Source: Cliona cf. orientalis
Lineage: Eukaryota > Porifera > Demospongiae > Clionaida > Clionaidae
Assembly (NCBI GenBank): GCA_963930775.1
Contig: OZ005697.1
Coordinates: forward strand, 3,246,292 to 3,310,291
Direction: 5' to 3'
DNA: 64,000 nt
Shown: positions 49,101-55,957 of the stretch, piece by piece
Numbering within the stretch: position 1 is the first letter of the stretch
How the letters are laid out: each line of letters opens with the position of its first letter
Translations under genes and position numbers: made by a program
The notes under the pieces: generated by a model
Database searches by the model: none
Seen by the model: only the letters and a program-made list of their open reading frames with translations
Told to the model about the DNA's origin: nothing

Positions 49101-52100
49101 ATTGCCATCCCTACTTCATCCTTTCATTTTATTCAATTGTTTTTACACTTGTTTCTGTTCTTTTATATTGCATGAGTGCAACTATATACATTAAGTATAT
49201 AGATGGGAGGTGCAGAAGTTCGCGCGTGCGCGTAAAAGTAGTAGCCACGCCCCTCGTTAACTCGCCTAGTGCATAGCCGATAAAGCCGATGAGACTCTAG
49301 TACTAGTATAGCTATTATTGATTTTTATCGACTATCTTTGTCACTACTACTGACACTGAGTACTGAGCTGGCTGTTACACCGATTGCAGAGGGCCGTACT
49401 GCGCCCGTACGTTGAGGCCTCGAGTCTCCATATCCCTAGTCTCGTGCCCAGCCTCTTTATCGCACGCGCAGTATCAATAGCGCTGCACACGCTAGTCTCT
49501 AGCTAGGTTTGCTTTATCGCGCTCGCGCTGGCCTAGCTTGCGCGGGAGAGTCTGGCGCTTAGCTATGGCTAGCTAGGTTAAGCTAGCTTCGAGGCGCTAG
49601 CTAGCTGGCTTGCTAGCGGTGGTAGCGCGCGCCGCTGACTACAGTCACATGACTTCACCATGGCAACACATTATGAGCATGCGCATTAGATGACAAAAAT
49701 GGCGTATCAGACACACCCCCTATCTTTAACCGCGCCGTACACACCCACCATTACGTGACTGTAGAGATAACGCAAAACTAGCGAGCCACTGCACTGCATG
49801 CTACAAAATAGAGTGGATTTATATGAGAACCAAGGTGAGAGGTCCAGAGAGTCTTGAGATAGCCCTGGAAATGAGAAAGAAAGAAAGAAAGAAAGAATGA
49901 GAAATGGCTATTTTTTTGAACATCTGGTTCTGGCATATACAATTGAATTGATGGATGATCTTGGTCTTGTTAGATAGATAATTTGCTGTAGATTCTGATT
50001 AAAAATTTCAAAAAGTTACCTGTTTTGAGATATTTGGATTTTTGTAATGTATTACATATATGGAGTATCCGTGCCATCCCTACTTATAGAGTCTACCGAC
50101 TCTATGATAGGTGTAGGTAGCTATGGGACTTATCATACTGAGGGTCCGCATGGCATGATAAATAATTACCATGGCTACGTACAGTAACCAAATTGAAGGT
50201 GTATAACCATCTTCTACCACAGTAAATCAATAGTATTTAATACTGTAGCCAGATTACCTATGTTGCCATTTGCTTTGCCATTCAGGGCCATCTGTATTGA
50301 TAAAGAGCGCTATAGTTGCTTGAACACAACTGTAATCGAGTGACTACAATAGTCATCCATCCTTCAAGGCTCCCAGAATCTGACCTATAATAATAATGTT
50401 ATTATAGTGAGTATAGTTTTCAACCTGCATTTACTGCAGTGATAGCTTGCTGGTCAAATCTAAAAAAGGTGGTTTTGTTGCAGCATCAAAGCAGCCATGC
50501 AGCTGTCTGAAAAATTACTGATGTCCAGTTACTCCACCCACATAATTACCTTGCAAGCGCGCGCCCCACTCACAAGTTCATAAATAACTTGTTAGATTGA
50601 TAAATCTCTTATAGGTGTGAAAAGTGATTTATCAACCTCCATTGAGCAATCTGATTGGTCAGAATGTTATAAGCATAATATTATCATGGTAGTATTAATT
50701 CTCGTATCAATTTCATGCAGCTGTCACATTTCCCAGTGAAGACAGGTCACTCAGTAAGAACTATGGAACCGAATACTACAGAAGTCCTGAAGTAGTGAAT
50801 AGGCAGTCAAGGAATGCTATTGACTGGATGAAGGTGGACATCTTTGCAGTAGGCGTTATTTTCTTTGAGCTTTGCTGGAGTTTTGAAGACCGTGAAAGAG
50901 ATAAGGTATGTTTATGATAATCATTATTATACTATATACAACGAAAAATATTTTTCAGTCGATCAATTTTCTTGTAGTATTATAGTCCGTGTCCTAACCT
51001 GGAGGGCATAAAAGATGCGCTCTCCTACAAGTTCAAAAGACTCACGATTGGTCAGAATTGTCATGCCGTGTGCACAAACAAGGTTGCCAGGGCCTAGGGG
51101 CCATAGAGATGCATTCTCGAGCTTGAGCGAGTGGCGCAAGCGTCGTACGTTTCGACAGGCCTGCTCGGCAGGCCACCAAGCCTCGAGCAAAGCGAGAGGT
51201 GATGTCTGCTCTTTATCATGGTCTGGTGGTAGATTCGACGTTCGAGCGGAGTGAGAACATCGCCATTACACGATGAGTTTGAGCAGCTGCTCTTGGCCTT
51301 CAGTGAGGGGTGTGGTCTACACCATAATAGCAAAGTTCGATGCTGCTGTCATCTGCGCATGCGCACTGTTACAGTACTAAATGGCATTCAGTTGACATCA
51401 AACATACTTGTTATGGTAGAAAAATAATGGCAGACTTGATATCCGCATGCTCTGAGGTATTTGACTAGCTACTGGGTGTTCGAACTTCTAGGCACCGTCA
51501 ACCATTGCCACTCTATCTCCATGTACTTCCATGCCATGGACTGTACAACAATAATAGAGTGCCCATTTTAATTAAATTTTTGAAACAATGAGCTCATTAA
51601 GAACCAATTAACAGTGGAACCTCTCTAATCCAGACACCTTTAATTGGGACCCTGTATAAGTGGCCGGATTAGCGAGGTGACCTCTTTTCAGGGGTTATTG
51701 AAGTGTGGTGGGTGTAGCTTACCACTAAAACTGATGATGTAATGTGACCTATGACCTCACAAGTGAAGCACAATGTCGTGGAAGCTGCTCAAGGCTACTA
51801 TATAACACCAAGATTATAGCACTTGCAGCACTATAGCTAGCCATTAGCTCTTGCTATTTGTTTTACAAACAAGTACAACTTTTTTTGCCAAAGTATCAGA
51901 TTCTGAGTGATACTGTTGGAGCCAAGCCAAATGTCCTCTTTATGGAATAGTGAGGTGGCTGCTTTAATTCTAGGGTTCTGATTATATGGATGAATATGTT
52001 CCGGACCAGGCAAGGTGTCCAAATTATCGCAGATGTCCACTTTTCAGGGGTGCAAAGTGGGATTCCTCTGTACATCGTATTATGTGGACACAATATTATT

Positions 52101-52525
52101 ATTATTAAAAAAATTATAGTCACCTTATGGCTTACTAAAGAAACTCGTAGCAAATTTTCTTGGGCCAGCTGGCTCTAACATTAATGCGAAAACTATCCTG
52201 TAACCTTAAAAATTTAATATTATATGCCATGCAATGATATTAGCCTTATCGTACATCTAAACAATCATTATCATTCATGATACAGATAATGCGCAAATTA
52301 CTCCCGAAAGAGGCAGAACAGAAACCAGCACTACCTGAGAAGTTTACCGAGGAGCATTGTAGTGAAGCTGCTGAATTGATCCTATTAATGACTTCATATG
52401 ACCACACACATAGACCCTGTGCAAAGAATATCTTAAAAGGAAACTTTCAGTCCTTTAGCAGAAAAGTGAACATGTATTCAAAGAAGAAGAATAAGCGGAA
52501 GGTAAAAAGCAGCTCAATATCTTAA
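19151..52525 (+). CDS. Gene 2: diverged tandem paralogue of the helicase-kinase fusion, with a frameshift
   Basis: Twelve exons: 19151-20742, 29943-30959, 31116-31580, 35173-35260, 37858-38216, 38353-38387, 43838-43957, 45194-45334, 46141-46318, 46375-46528, 50721-50905, 52286-52525. Junction phases equal those of gene 1 exons 5-18. ATG 19151 follows an in-frame TGA (19118-19120). Contents: disordered Ser/Pro/Gln-rich region (1-500), SF1 helicase ([60 protein letters not shown]), then kinase ([34 protein letters not shown]). No CCCH finger was found. About 1,524 codons if one missing base at 30291-30295 is allowed for; read literally, the frame stops at 30406-30408. Thus it is either a decaying paralogue or a sequence error. 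Kinase residues are intact but the activation loop and helix F-G region are more diverged than in gene 1. Confidence 0.82.
19404..20255 (+). repeat. Internal tandem duplication in gene 2 exon 1
   Basis: Two roughly 125-150-residue units align: 19404-19845 and 19882-20255. Matched landmarks are [19 protein letters not shown] / [31 protein letters not shown] / [26 protein letters not shown] / [26 protein letters not shown] / [11 protein letters not shown] and VQLPINS / MQLPINS. The units have diverged, so the duplication is not recent. Later shorter SKPAT-type repeats follow to about 20590. Confidence 0.85.
21052..21950. mobile_element. Inverted-repeat element with an LTR-like interior
   Basis: The left side (gtaagcgccc; gcgctaggcctggg; ccaaatattc) is repeated inverted on the right (about 21876-21935). 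The interior has a TATA-like tataaata at 21473-21480 and a two-copy direct repeat, but no ORF. Whether this is a MITE or a solo LTR with flanking repeats is unclear. Confidence 0.45.
21247..21369. repeat. Two-copy direct repeat, about 62 bp
   Basis: 'gtcatgtgacat', then 'agcctatgatcaaatgg' and 'aggaagcacttgagca' occur twice in tandem (about 21260-21306 and 21330-21366), with near-identical spacing. Confidence 0.85.
22920..23225. mobile_element. Degraded foldback MITE of the 'gaagtagggatggca' family
   Basis: The motif 'gacaagatttgtagggataa' and onward (23026-23070) is inverted at about 23125-23178, and the right arm ends with 'ccatccctacttcatc'. Three better copies lie at 28638, 41691 and 48781. 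Confidence 0.6.
23421..23846. mobile_element. MITE with 38-bp perfect terminal inverted repeats
   Basis: 23421-23458 and 23809-23846 are perfect inverted copies starting atatgtgagcgaatttgag. The interior is more GC-rich and noncoding (about 350 bp). Perfect arms imply recent insertion or strong constraint. Confidence 0.88.
24480..26340. repeat. Dispersed repeat, copy 1 (with RecQ-like remnant)
   Basis: Several blocks recur in the same order at 35400-36350: 'gaaaattcagggcc', 'gccaaactt' with 'gacgtaatccc' or a variant, and 'cactgggcagcttcaatgat' followed by 'tgcttgctgaatgacacag'. The minus strand near 26190-26320 encodes a string resembling the start of RecQ-type helicases ([16 protein letters not shown], then GKGKDMFKG). 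No full-length ORF survives. Confidence 0.5.
25867..26076. mobile_element. 210-bp MITE with TA(A/C)CGTAGG ends
   Basis: Left end taacgtaggacgggttttaa, right end inverted taccgtaggtcgggttttaa. The interior repeats 'aattgcg' and 'gcgaat' motifs. Inserted in gene 2 intron 1. Confidence 0.8.
26589..26783. mobile_element. 195-bp MITE with TACTGTA/TACCGTA ends
   Basis: Left end tactgtagatctggaaattt; right end inverted taccgtaaatctggactcga. The interior is AT-rich with 'tttcgta' repeats. Noncoding. Confidence 0.75.
27195..27680 (+). repeat. 480-bp dispersed repeat, copy 1
   Basis: The same sequence, inverted, is at about 49640-50105. Landmarks: 'gactctataagtagggatgg', a tttc/gaaa microsatellite, 'tagagtggattta' or inverse, 'gtgggtgtgtacggcgc', 'catggtgaagtcatgtgac'. 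A truncated third copy begins at about 39790. Unrecognised family, noncoding. Confidence 0.8.
27924..28357. mobile_element. MITE with TACCGTAAACTCTGGTTATT ends
   Basis: Left end taccgtaaactctggttatt; right end inverted taccgtagaccctggttaat. Arms repeat 'ttaagcgcat' many times in both orientations. About 434 bp. Related in its 'aagcgcat' interior to the element at 41046-41441. Confidence 0.85.
28638..28989. mobile_element. Foldback MITE, 'gaagtagggatggca' family, copy 2
   Basis: Arms of over 100 bp read caattgaataaaattgaag-like, then 'gaagtagggatggca', 'aaaagtacac', 'gagataatcgcatctacta', 'catccctacgcttgc', and return inverted. The middle is about 120 bp. In gene 2 intron 1. Confidence 0.85.
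29365..29804. mobile_element. MITE with TACCGTATT(G)/(A)CCTCTAATTTAACGG ends
   Basis: Left taccgtattgtctctaattt, right inverted taccgtattacctctaattt, both continuing 'aacgga'. About 440 bp with 'ctaattatccggaca' repeats; ends 138 bp before the first helicase exon of gene 2. Confidence 0.87.
31746..33365 (-). CDS. Tigger/pogo transposase, DDE superfamily
   Basis: 539 residues, uninterrupted, ATG at 33365. The N-terminus (about 10-55) is a psq/CENP-B-like helix-turn-helix ([30 protein letters not shown]), followed by a second CENP-B-type DNA-binding helix domain (about 85-150: [28 protein letters not shown]). The catalytic core has the triad in [22 protein letters not shown] and [12 protein letters not shown], with 32 residues between the second and third Asp. 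The C-terminus is acidic. It would cut at the CAGTGGAACCCC ends and insert into TA. The full length and intact triad suggest it could still be functional. Confidence 0.95.
   Translation of the reverse strand: MSSKKKARNTLTLAKKCELIDLAEKTRLGSRALAEKFGCGKTQVNTILSEKESLLKQYESNVSSDCVLLRKRSRTCEFAEINESLHNWYLLATTHNIYPDGPQLCEKAKQIAEQLGNDKFKGSNGWLDRWKKRYDIHKMKINGESGDVSGDTIASWKERIPELLVGYSAENIWNLDETGCFWRALPEYGFGKKGSQCKGGKKAKQRFTIALIANAAGGKESAIVIWKAEKPRCFKGINVSKLPVTYYSQANAWMNGEILDEVLTKLNRRLSSRSRSVVLIMDNAGCHPHELKGKYSNIKIIFLPPNTTSHIQPLDLGIIQNFKVHYRRLLLRFVLSKIDETNDTASQIVKSVDVLKAIRWVAEAWESVKEETIMKCFRNSGITGSSFSVVSRAYETEDPFDEVEAQEELNDLVDQISLGPDTTNCSMEEYINGEDNLPTCQQYDDDWENQFFSELGSSPADAEQGDPEEEFDADPPPAKIARFQDAIASLEDVQTFLDSRGYSEEATRIAASANRLTFLHCTSLNSARQSTLKEYFNPT
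33503..33886 (+). CDS. HIRAN-like small protein carried in the Tigger element
   Basis: 127 residues, ATG at 33503, ending TAA. The pattern [17 protein letters not shown], then [16 protein letters not shown] and [17 protein letters not shown] follows the HIRAN fold (V-G-E-x-L-x-L-x-R-E-P-x-NP-x-D-x-x-A-V-x-V-x-G-x-x-I-G), a domain that binds DNA 3' ends in HLTF and also occurs alone. It is transcribed away from the transposase start, 137 bp apart, and lies within the element ends. Whether it helps transposition or is a captured host gene is unknown. Family call is from pattern only. Confidence 0.6.
   Translation: MASQPIASTEIDNFSFDSFIRGYHAYMERWDPWVGEVLPLEREPTNPEDKCAVAVKKCGKIVGFNLAPVASAFLKRASNKGLVEVTGNRVNRGAGYGLEIPCQFYGSTLYIERLKTIVHKLISDGLL
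33915..34045 (+). repeat. Three imperfect direct repeats inside the Tigger element
   Basis: 'aaagtgggtggagctggccg' and variants start at about 33917, 33968 and 34011, roughly every 45-50 bp, downstream of the HIRAN-like ORF. They could be subterminal transposase-binding repeats (inference). Confidence 0.65.
34131..34760. mobile_element. MITE nested in the Tigger element, TACCGTATAGCGGG ends
   Basis: Left taccgtatagcgggtaaatt, right inverted taccgtatagcgggaaactt. Arms are built of 'aatttggcga' units. About 630 bp, noncoding. Insertion inside the Tigger means it moved after the Tigger arrived. Confidence 0.88.
35400..36350. repeat. Dispersed repeat, copy 2
   Basis: Colinear with 24480-26340 but shorter; it shares 'gaggtaatt...gatgaaac', 'gaaaattcagggcc', 'gccaaactt', 'atgcagctactg' and 'cactgggcagcttcaatgat'. 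A further fragment is at about 46745-46820. Confidence 0.55.
36679..37258. mobile_element. TTAA-ended MITE, copy 1 ('aaggttacgggtgacag')
   Basis: Left ttaaggttacgggtgacagt, right 'actgtcactcgtaaccct'. The same element is inverted at about 46993-47588. TTAA at the ends would suit a piggyBac-type insertion, though no transposase is present. Confidence 0.75.
40572..40976 (-). pseudogene. Tyrosine recombinase C-terminal fragment, Crypton-like
   Basis: 134 residues. The segment [17 protein letters not shown], then [14 protein letters not shown], shows the H-x-x-R, (G)H and final Y layout of the catalytic box of tyrosine recombinases, in the form seen in Crypton-type and DUF3504-related animal elements. 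The upstream half of the core (first Arg) and any N-terminal domain are missing or in other exons, so I class it as a fragment in gene 2 intron 6. Confidence 0.65.
41046..41441. mobile_element. MITE with TACCGTAGAAACTG ends
   Basis: Left taccgtagaaactgattgtg, right inverted taccgtagaaactggttgtt. The interior repeats 'ttaagcgcat'. About 396 bp; sister family of 27924-28357. Confidence 0.85.
41691..42034. mobile_element. Foldback MITE, 'gaagtagggatggca' family, copy 3
   Basis: Arms start caattgaataaaattgaag and return inverted at 42034, with 'acaagatttgtaggtataac' / inverse in both. About 344 bp. Confidence 0.85.
42931..43338. mobile_element. MITE with TACCGTATTTCCTC ends and 'cgccgc' interior
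   Basis: Left taccgtatttcctcaatcag, right inverted taccgtatttcctcgagtag. The arms repeat 'tcgccgc(c)ctcgaata'. About 408 bp, noncoding, in gene 2 intron 6. Confidence 0.87.
44120..44190 (-). tRNA. tRNA-like sequence, probable pseudogene or SINE head
   Basis: On the minus strand, 'ggtctagtggttggggctc' fits an A box and 'gcgggttcaaatcttgc' fits a B box with a paired T stem; an anticodon stem gctct/ggagc encloses a 7-base loop, and a T-run follows as in a polymerase III terminator. The acceptor stem does not pair and the base before the anticodon is not T, so a functional tRNA is unlikely. Confidence 0.45.
45335..46078. mobile_element. Inverted-repeat element abutting a kinase exon donor
   Basis: Arms of about 60 bp ('gactacgtaaacaggattgg' and inverse 'gactacgtaaacgggattgg', plus 'accatagatcata' / 'gccatagaactgatcata') bound about 745 bp without a recognisable protein. 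The left end begins within a few bases of the donor AGCAG|gttata, so the donor context may be donated by the element. Confidence 0.7.
46993..47588. mobile_element. TTAA-ended MITE, copy 2 (inverted relative to copy 1)
   Basis: Left ttaaggttacgggtgacagt; right 'atcacccgtaaccttaa'. Internal blocks ('ggagttagttcccaagttca', 'acaggtggcc', 'ccattactcactatggg') match 36679-37258 in reverse. Short ORFs within it are chance. Confidence 0.82.
48393..48666. mobile_element. hAT-like MITE with CAGTGGCGTAAGGAG ends
   Basis: Left cagtggcgtaaggag; right inverted cactggcttaagaag. Interior G and C runs face each other. About 274 bp. Confidence 0.6.
48781..49139. mobile_element. Foldback MITE, 'gaagtagggatggca' family, copy 4
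   Basis: Arms include 'gatgaagtagggatggca', 'aaaagcacacaaac', 'gggataagagataatcacaa', 'acatccctacacttgc' / 'gcaagcgtagggatgtagc', repeated inverted. About 359 bp. Confidence 0.85.
49640..50105 (-). repeat. 480-bp dispersed repeat, copy 2 (inverted)
   Basis: Inverted match to 27195-27680, including the aaag microsatellite (about 49877-49897), 'atagagtggattta' and 'ccatccctacttatagagtc'. The two copies lie 22 kb apart inside the same gene. Confidence 0.8.
50906..52285 (+). other. Gene 2 intron 11 (1.4 kb)
   Basis: It contains a Tigger-type MITE (about 51611-52070) and an unassigned GC-rich stretch (51050-51350). No exon is seen. Confidence 0.6.
51611..52070. mobile_element. Tigger-type MITE with ACAGTGGAACCTCT ends
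   Basis: Left acagtggaacctctctaatc; right inverted acagaggaatcccactttgc. 'gacacc'/'ggtgtcc' and 'cttttcaggggt' recur near both ends. Ends resemble those of the intact Tigger in the same gene, so cross-mobilisation is possible. Confidence 0.7.
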
Positions 52526-52780
52526 TTATTTACACCGTACATGATCTCGTGGAAATATACTGTTATAATACTTATTGAATATTAAGTTTTTTTTGCATGA
52601 TATGTGAGTCACTGATAATTTAACTTATAACGATAGCACAATTTATATTACACTATTATCTATGCTGCAATAATAATATTATTATTATACTTTTCTAAAT
52701 TAAAATACAAGACGCTTAAAATTAATAGACAAAATTCATGCAGATAAATTTTTGTCAAAAATTAAAACTAGCCAATTTCA

Positions 52781-54640
52781 TCATACGCTATTCATAAACA
52801 ATGTTTTAACTTCCTGAAGCATTGCCTGATAACGTTTCATGTCCTCTAATTTCTCCTGTCTGGTAACGTCTAGTGTTTCCTTTAGTACTGCATTCACATC
52901 CATTTGTATCATCAGCTGTGTCTCTAACTCGTCTACCTTTCCACGATCACTAGTCTCTTTGTTTACATTGCTTAATATATTATTGGTGGCATGGTTTCTA
53001 CTCACTATCCTCTCCAATCGTGTATTCTGCTGACGAAGAGCTCTCATCTCAATATCAAGCCCATTGAATTTATCCATCATAGCATCTAATCTCTGTTGTA
53101 GACATCTAGTCAATTCTAACAATCTCTCTCGTTCTATTTGTGATACTTGTGCCATTAAGGAGTCATTCCCACTAGAGTGTGTATACAATAATCCCAAGGG
53201 CTGACCAGCTGAAACAGCTTTCCTATCTATTTGATGGCCAGAGCTTTGCTGTCCTCGTAAAGCAATAGGTTGCAATGTTGACGAAGTAATATCTTTCATA
53301 CTCTTCTTTGATGTTTGAAGCTCGGTTAGGCACTTCTCCAGCTGGGTTCGAAGGATCTGGTTCTCCTTATTGAGCAGCTGTTTCTCTCTCTCTGTGTCTT
53401 GTAACATATCAAAATTGTCACTCTTTGAAGATGTTGATCTTGGTCTTCTAGGCTCACCCCTCTGATCTTCTTTCGCCGTTAATGATATTTCTTCCTTCAG
53501 AGACTTCACGGTACTGGTGAGCGTCTTGTTACGTGCCTTCAGTGCATTACACTGTTGTATGATCTTGGAGTAGCTAGCTTTGAGTGACTCCAGCTCACTG
53601 CGTGCTTCATCAAGGTTCTTTTGCTTGTCGTTTTCAATTTTTCTCAATGCAGCTTTCTGTCTTGCATCTACCATTGGTGCAGCGACAGCGCGATCACTAG
53701 TCCCCCTCCTAACATGAGTGGAGCCATTTTGCCTCCCTTGAAATTCCCTCAACTGCTTTCCAAGCTCAGCTAATTTGCTTTGTAGTGCAATGATCTTCTG
53801 TGCTCTCCCTCTCCAGCCCGGAGTAGCACCACTCAAAAGTGTGCTCATGTTCACTCCCTCTCCCACCTCCTTAGTGATTACCCTCTGCGCTAGTTTCAGT
53901 TCCTGCTTCAGCACCTGGCACTGGTTGCGCTGTTCAGCCATCTTCAGCTTTGACTGTTGAAGCTGTTCTTGTAGCTGAGCTATCACTGTGGTCTGATCTT
54001 CTTGTGGTTTTGGTAAAGCATCTCCTTTAATACGTTTGGGTAGATCCATGTATCCGGATGGTTGTGATGAATCATTTGGGTTTCCTGTTTGTGATGTATT
54101 ATTCATTTCACTTTCCTTCAGTTTCTTTTGTAAATGTCTGACATGATTCTTTTCAGCAGCAACTTCTGCACTTAGCTCCCTGTTTCTCTTTGATAATTCC
54201 ACGATTCTCTGTGTTGCAGTTGCCCCAGCAGTGCCCATTGCCACTCTCTCCTCTTCTCTCTCCTTCTCCAGCTCAACGATTTTTCGCTCCTTCTGCTTCT
54301 GCTCTGACTTTAACCTAGCATTGTCAGATTGTACTCGTTCTACACAGCTCTTTAAGTATTCGATTTCTTTGGAAGTTGGTACAGAAAGATCTAACTTGCA
54401 ATTGCTAGTTTTAACTTCAGCTCTGTCTTCGTATGAGGCGGTTCTTAGCTCCAAATCAGTGCCTGGGTTAGCTTCATCCAGGCCACATGGTGGGCCTGCA
54501 TGGTTGGCTGACATGAATCTTCCCTGATTATCGGGACATAGGTTGTCTCCCTTGATCTTGAGGCTTTTTCGTGTTTTGAATCGCTCTCTCTGCTGTTGTT
54601 GAATGAGCTGTAAGCGTTCTTGCAGAGAAACAGCTTCCAT
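52781..54640 (-). CDS. CCDC13: CCDC13-like coiled-coil protein (single exon)
   Basis: 619 residues from ATG 54640 (MEAVSLQERLQLIQQQQRER), close in layout to the start of animal CCDC13; an upstream in-frame ATG at 54688 would add 16 residues. Diagnostic strings are TQRIVELSKRNRELSAE, the AQRVITKEVGEGVN stretch, TPGWRGRAQKIIALQSKL and a C-terminal helix ending MLQEVKTLF. CCDC13 is a centriolar-satellite coiled-coil protein needed for ciliogenesis and microtubule organisation in vertebrates. Heptads run through most of the length. The protein is shorter than human CCDC13 (715 residues). The frame is uninterrupted, which is odd beside intron-rich neighbours. It is tail-to-tail with gene 2, 255 bp apart. 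Confidence 0.88.
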   Translation of the reverse strand: MEAVSLQERLQLIQQQQRERFKTRKSLKIKGDNLCPDNQGRFMSANHAGPPCGLDEANPGTDLELRTASYEDRAEVKTSNCKLDLSVPTSKEIEYLKSCVERVQSDNARLKSEQKQKERKIVELEKEREEERVAMGTAGATATQRIVELSKRNRELSAEVAAEKNHVRHLQKKLKESEMNNTSQTGNPNDSSQPSGYMDLPKRIKGDALPKPQEDQTTVIAQLQEQLQQSKLKMAEQRNQCQVLKQELKLAQRVITKEVGEGVNMSTLLSGATPGWRGRAQKIIALQSKLAELGKQLREFQGRQNGSTHVRRGTSDRAVAAPMVDARQKAALRKIENDKQKNLDEARSELESLKASYSKIIQQCNALKARNKTLTSTVKSLKEEISLTAKEDQRGEPRRPRSTSSKSDNFDMLQDTEREKQLLNKENQILRTQLEKCLTELQTSKKSMKDITSSTLQPIALRGQQSSGHQIDRKAVSAGQPLGLLYTHSSGNDSLMAQVSQIERERLLELTRCLQQRLDAMMDKFNGLDIEMRALRQQNTRLERIVSRNHATNNILSNVNKETSDRGKVDELETQLMIQMDVNAVLKETLDVTRQEKLEDMKRYQAMLQEVKTLFMNSV

Positions 54641-55957
54641 CACGGTGAGTAGAACGTTGAGCTCGATGATTATCTTATGCGTTACCATAGCAACGCATGA
54701 TTTCACGACCCTGTACCTACTAGGTTGCTCAACCTATGGTGCTGACGATCCTTACCACCTTACACGCAGTTCTCACAGGAAGGTTACGTCACTGAAGTTT
54801 AATGTTTATCACGACCATTTCCAACTTGCTTTCTTGACCACTTCTTGCATCAGTGTATATACAAGCATAAAGAGCGGATTAAAGGTGACACAATCTATAG
54901 CTCAGTGCATTACTTCATCGTTCAGGTATGGTACACAGTGATATGAATAAGCAGTGATCACGAGGTTACCAGCAGGGCCTGGTGTAGCTATATGTGGATT
55001 CACCTGCACCCAATCCATGTAATACATTTAATATCAGTGCACCTGACACCCTTTCAGCATCTGCATGTACGAAATTTGTTATTCACCTAGCAGTGTCACA
55101 TAAAAATGGTAATTAGCTACATTGTCGACACATGTACAGATGGCTAACATCTACGCCAGTACTATATCTACATGGAATAGTAGCTACCTGTTGTGATCTA
55201 TTGATGTCATCTGCAGTCGGAAATGCTATACGATATGTAGCTAGACATCCATTATCATATAGAGCCTTATACATCAACCTGCATGACATTGTGTAGTTGT
55301 CTATCTTGCATACATCTATAAGACACCACCAACAGCAAGTAATCACAAAACTAAAAGTCCCAAATGGTCCCATTTGATTTCTCAAAACCTGGTCACATAG
55401 TTAATAACAATGTGTAGCACACACAGTGCTAATAAAATTACTTAGTTTACAATAATAGATACCTTTATCAAGGTAGCTACAGCTATTCCTTTTAAGTTAG
55501 CTGATTTCCTTGATCGTTGCACTTATTATAGCTATAATAATGATAACAACCTAACTAAAAGGTAGCTAGAGCGTCATAAGATTCACTAATAAATTACCTT
55601 TTTGGTCACCACGTGCTTCAAGCGCAGTTCATAAGTATAGCTAAACTGGTTGCAATTGAGAGTATAGCACATGTAGCTAGCATACTGTTTCATGATCAGT
55701 CAATGACACAAACATTTCCAAGTACTGCACGTGGAGGAAATCCGAGTTTATTAATAATTTTAAGAATACCGGGTACTAGCTCAGAGGGGGGCGTTGTGAA
55801 ATCACATAGGCTTTATGTATGTGTGCACTGTGCATGTCATTACTACAGAATCAATATTAGCCAAAATTATAAAAGCTGCTTAAAAACTAGTAATTTTAAA
55901 AGCTATTGCTAGCTACTCTCAAGAAACCAAAAAGAGAAAGAAGACTAACTTAAAGGC
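54641..55957. other. Divergent intergenic region
   Basis: About 1.3 kb between the CCDC13-like start and the membrane protein start. It should hold both promoters. No clear element, ORF or transposon end was recognised. Confidence 0.5.

Larger units (their letters stand above)
46529..50720 (+). other. Gene 2 intron 10 (4.2 kb), repeats only
   Basis: It splits the DFG exon from the SPE exon, at the same place and phase as gene 1 intron 16 (757 bp, also holding a MITE). Four MITE/repeat copies account for much of it; no further exon was found. Confidence 0.75.
43838..52525 (+). other. Kinase-coding exons of gene 2
   Basis: Six exons code [20 protein letters not shown] (ATP Lys), [19 protein letters not shown] (helix C), [52 protein letters not shown] and [16 protein letters not shown]. 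All catalytic residues are present, so the fold should be active, yet the PKR/PERK hallmark YMSPEQ has become YRSPEV and the FEL-x-YPF string has become FELCWSF. A lysine-rich tail ([11 protein letters not shown]) resembles the basic tail of gene 1. Confidence 0.85.
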
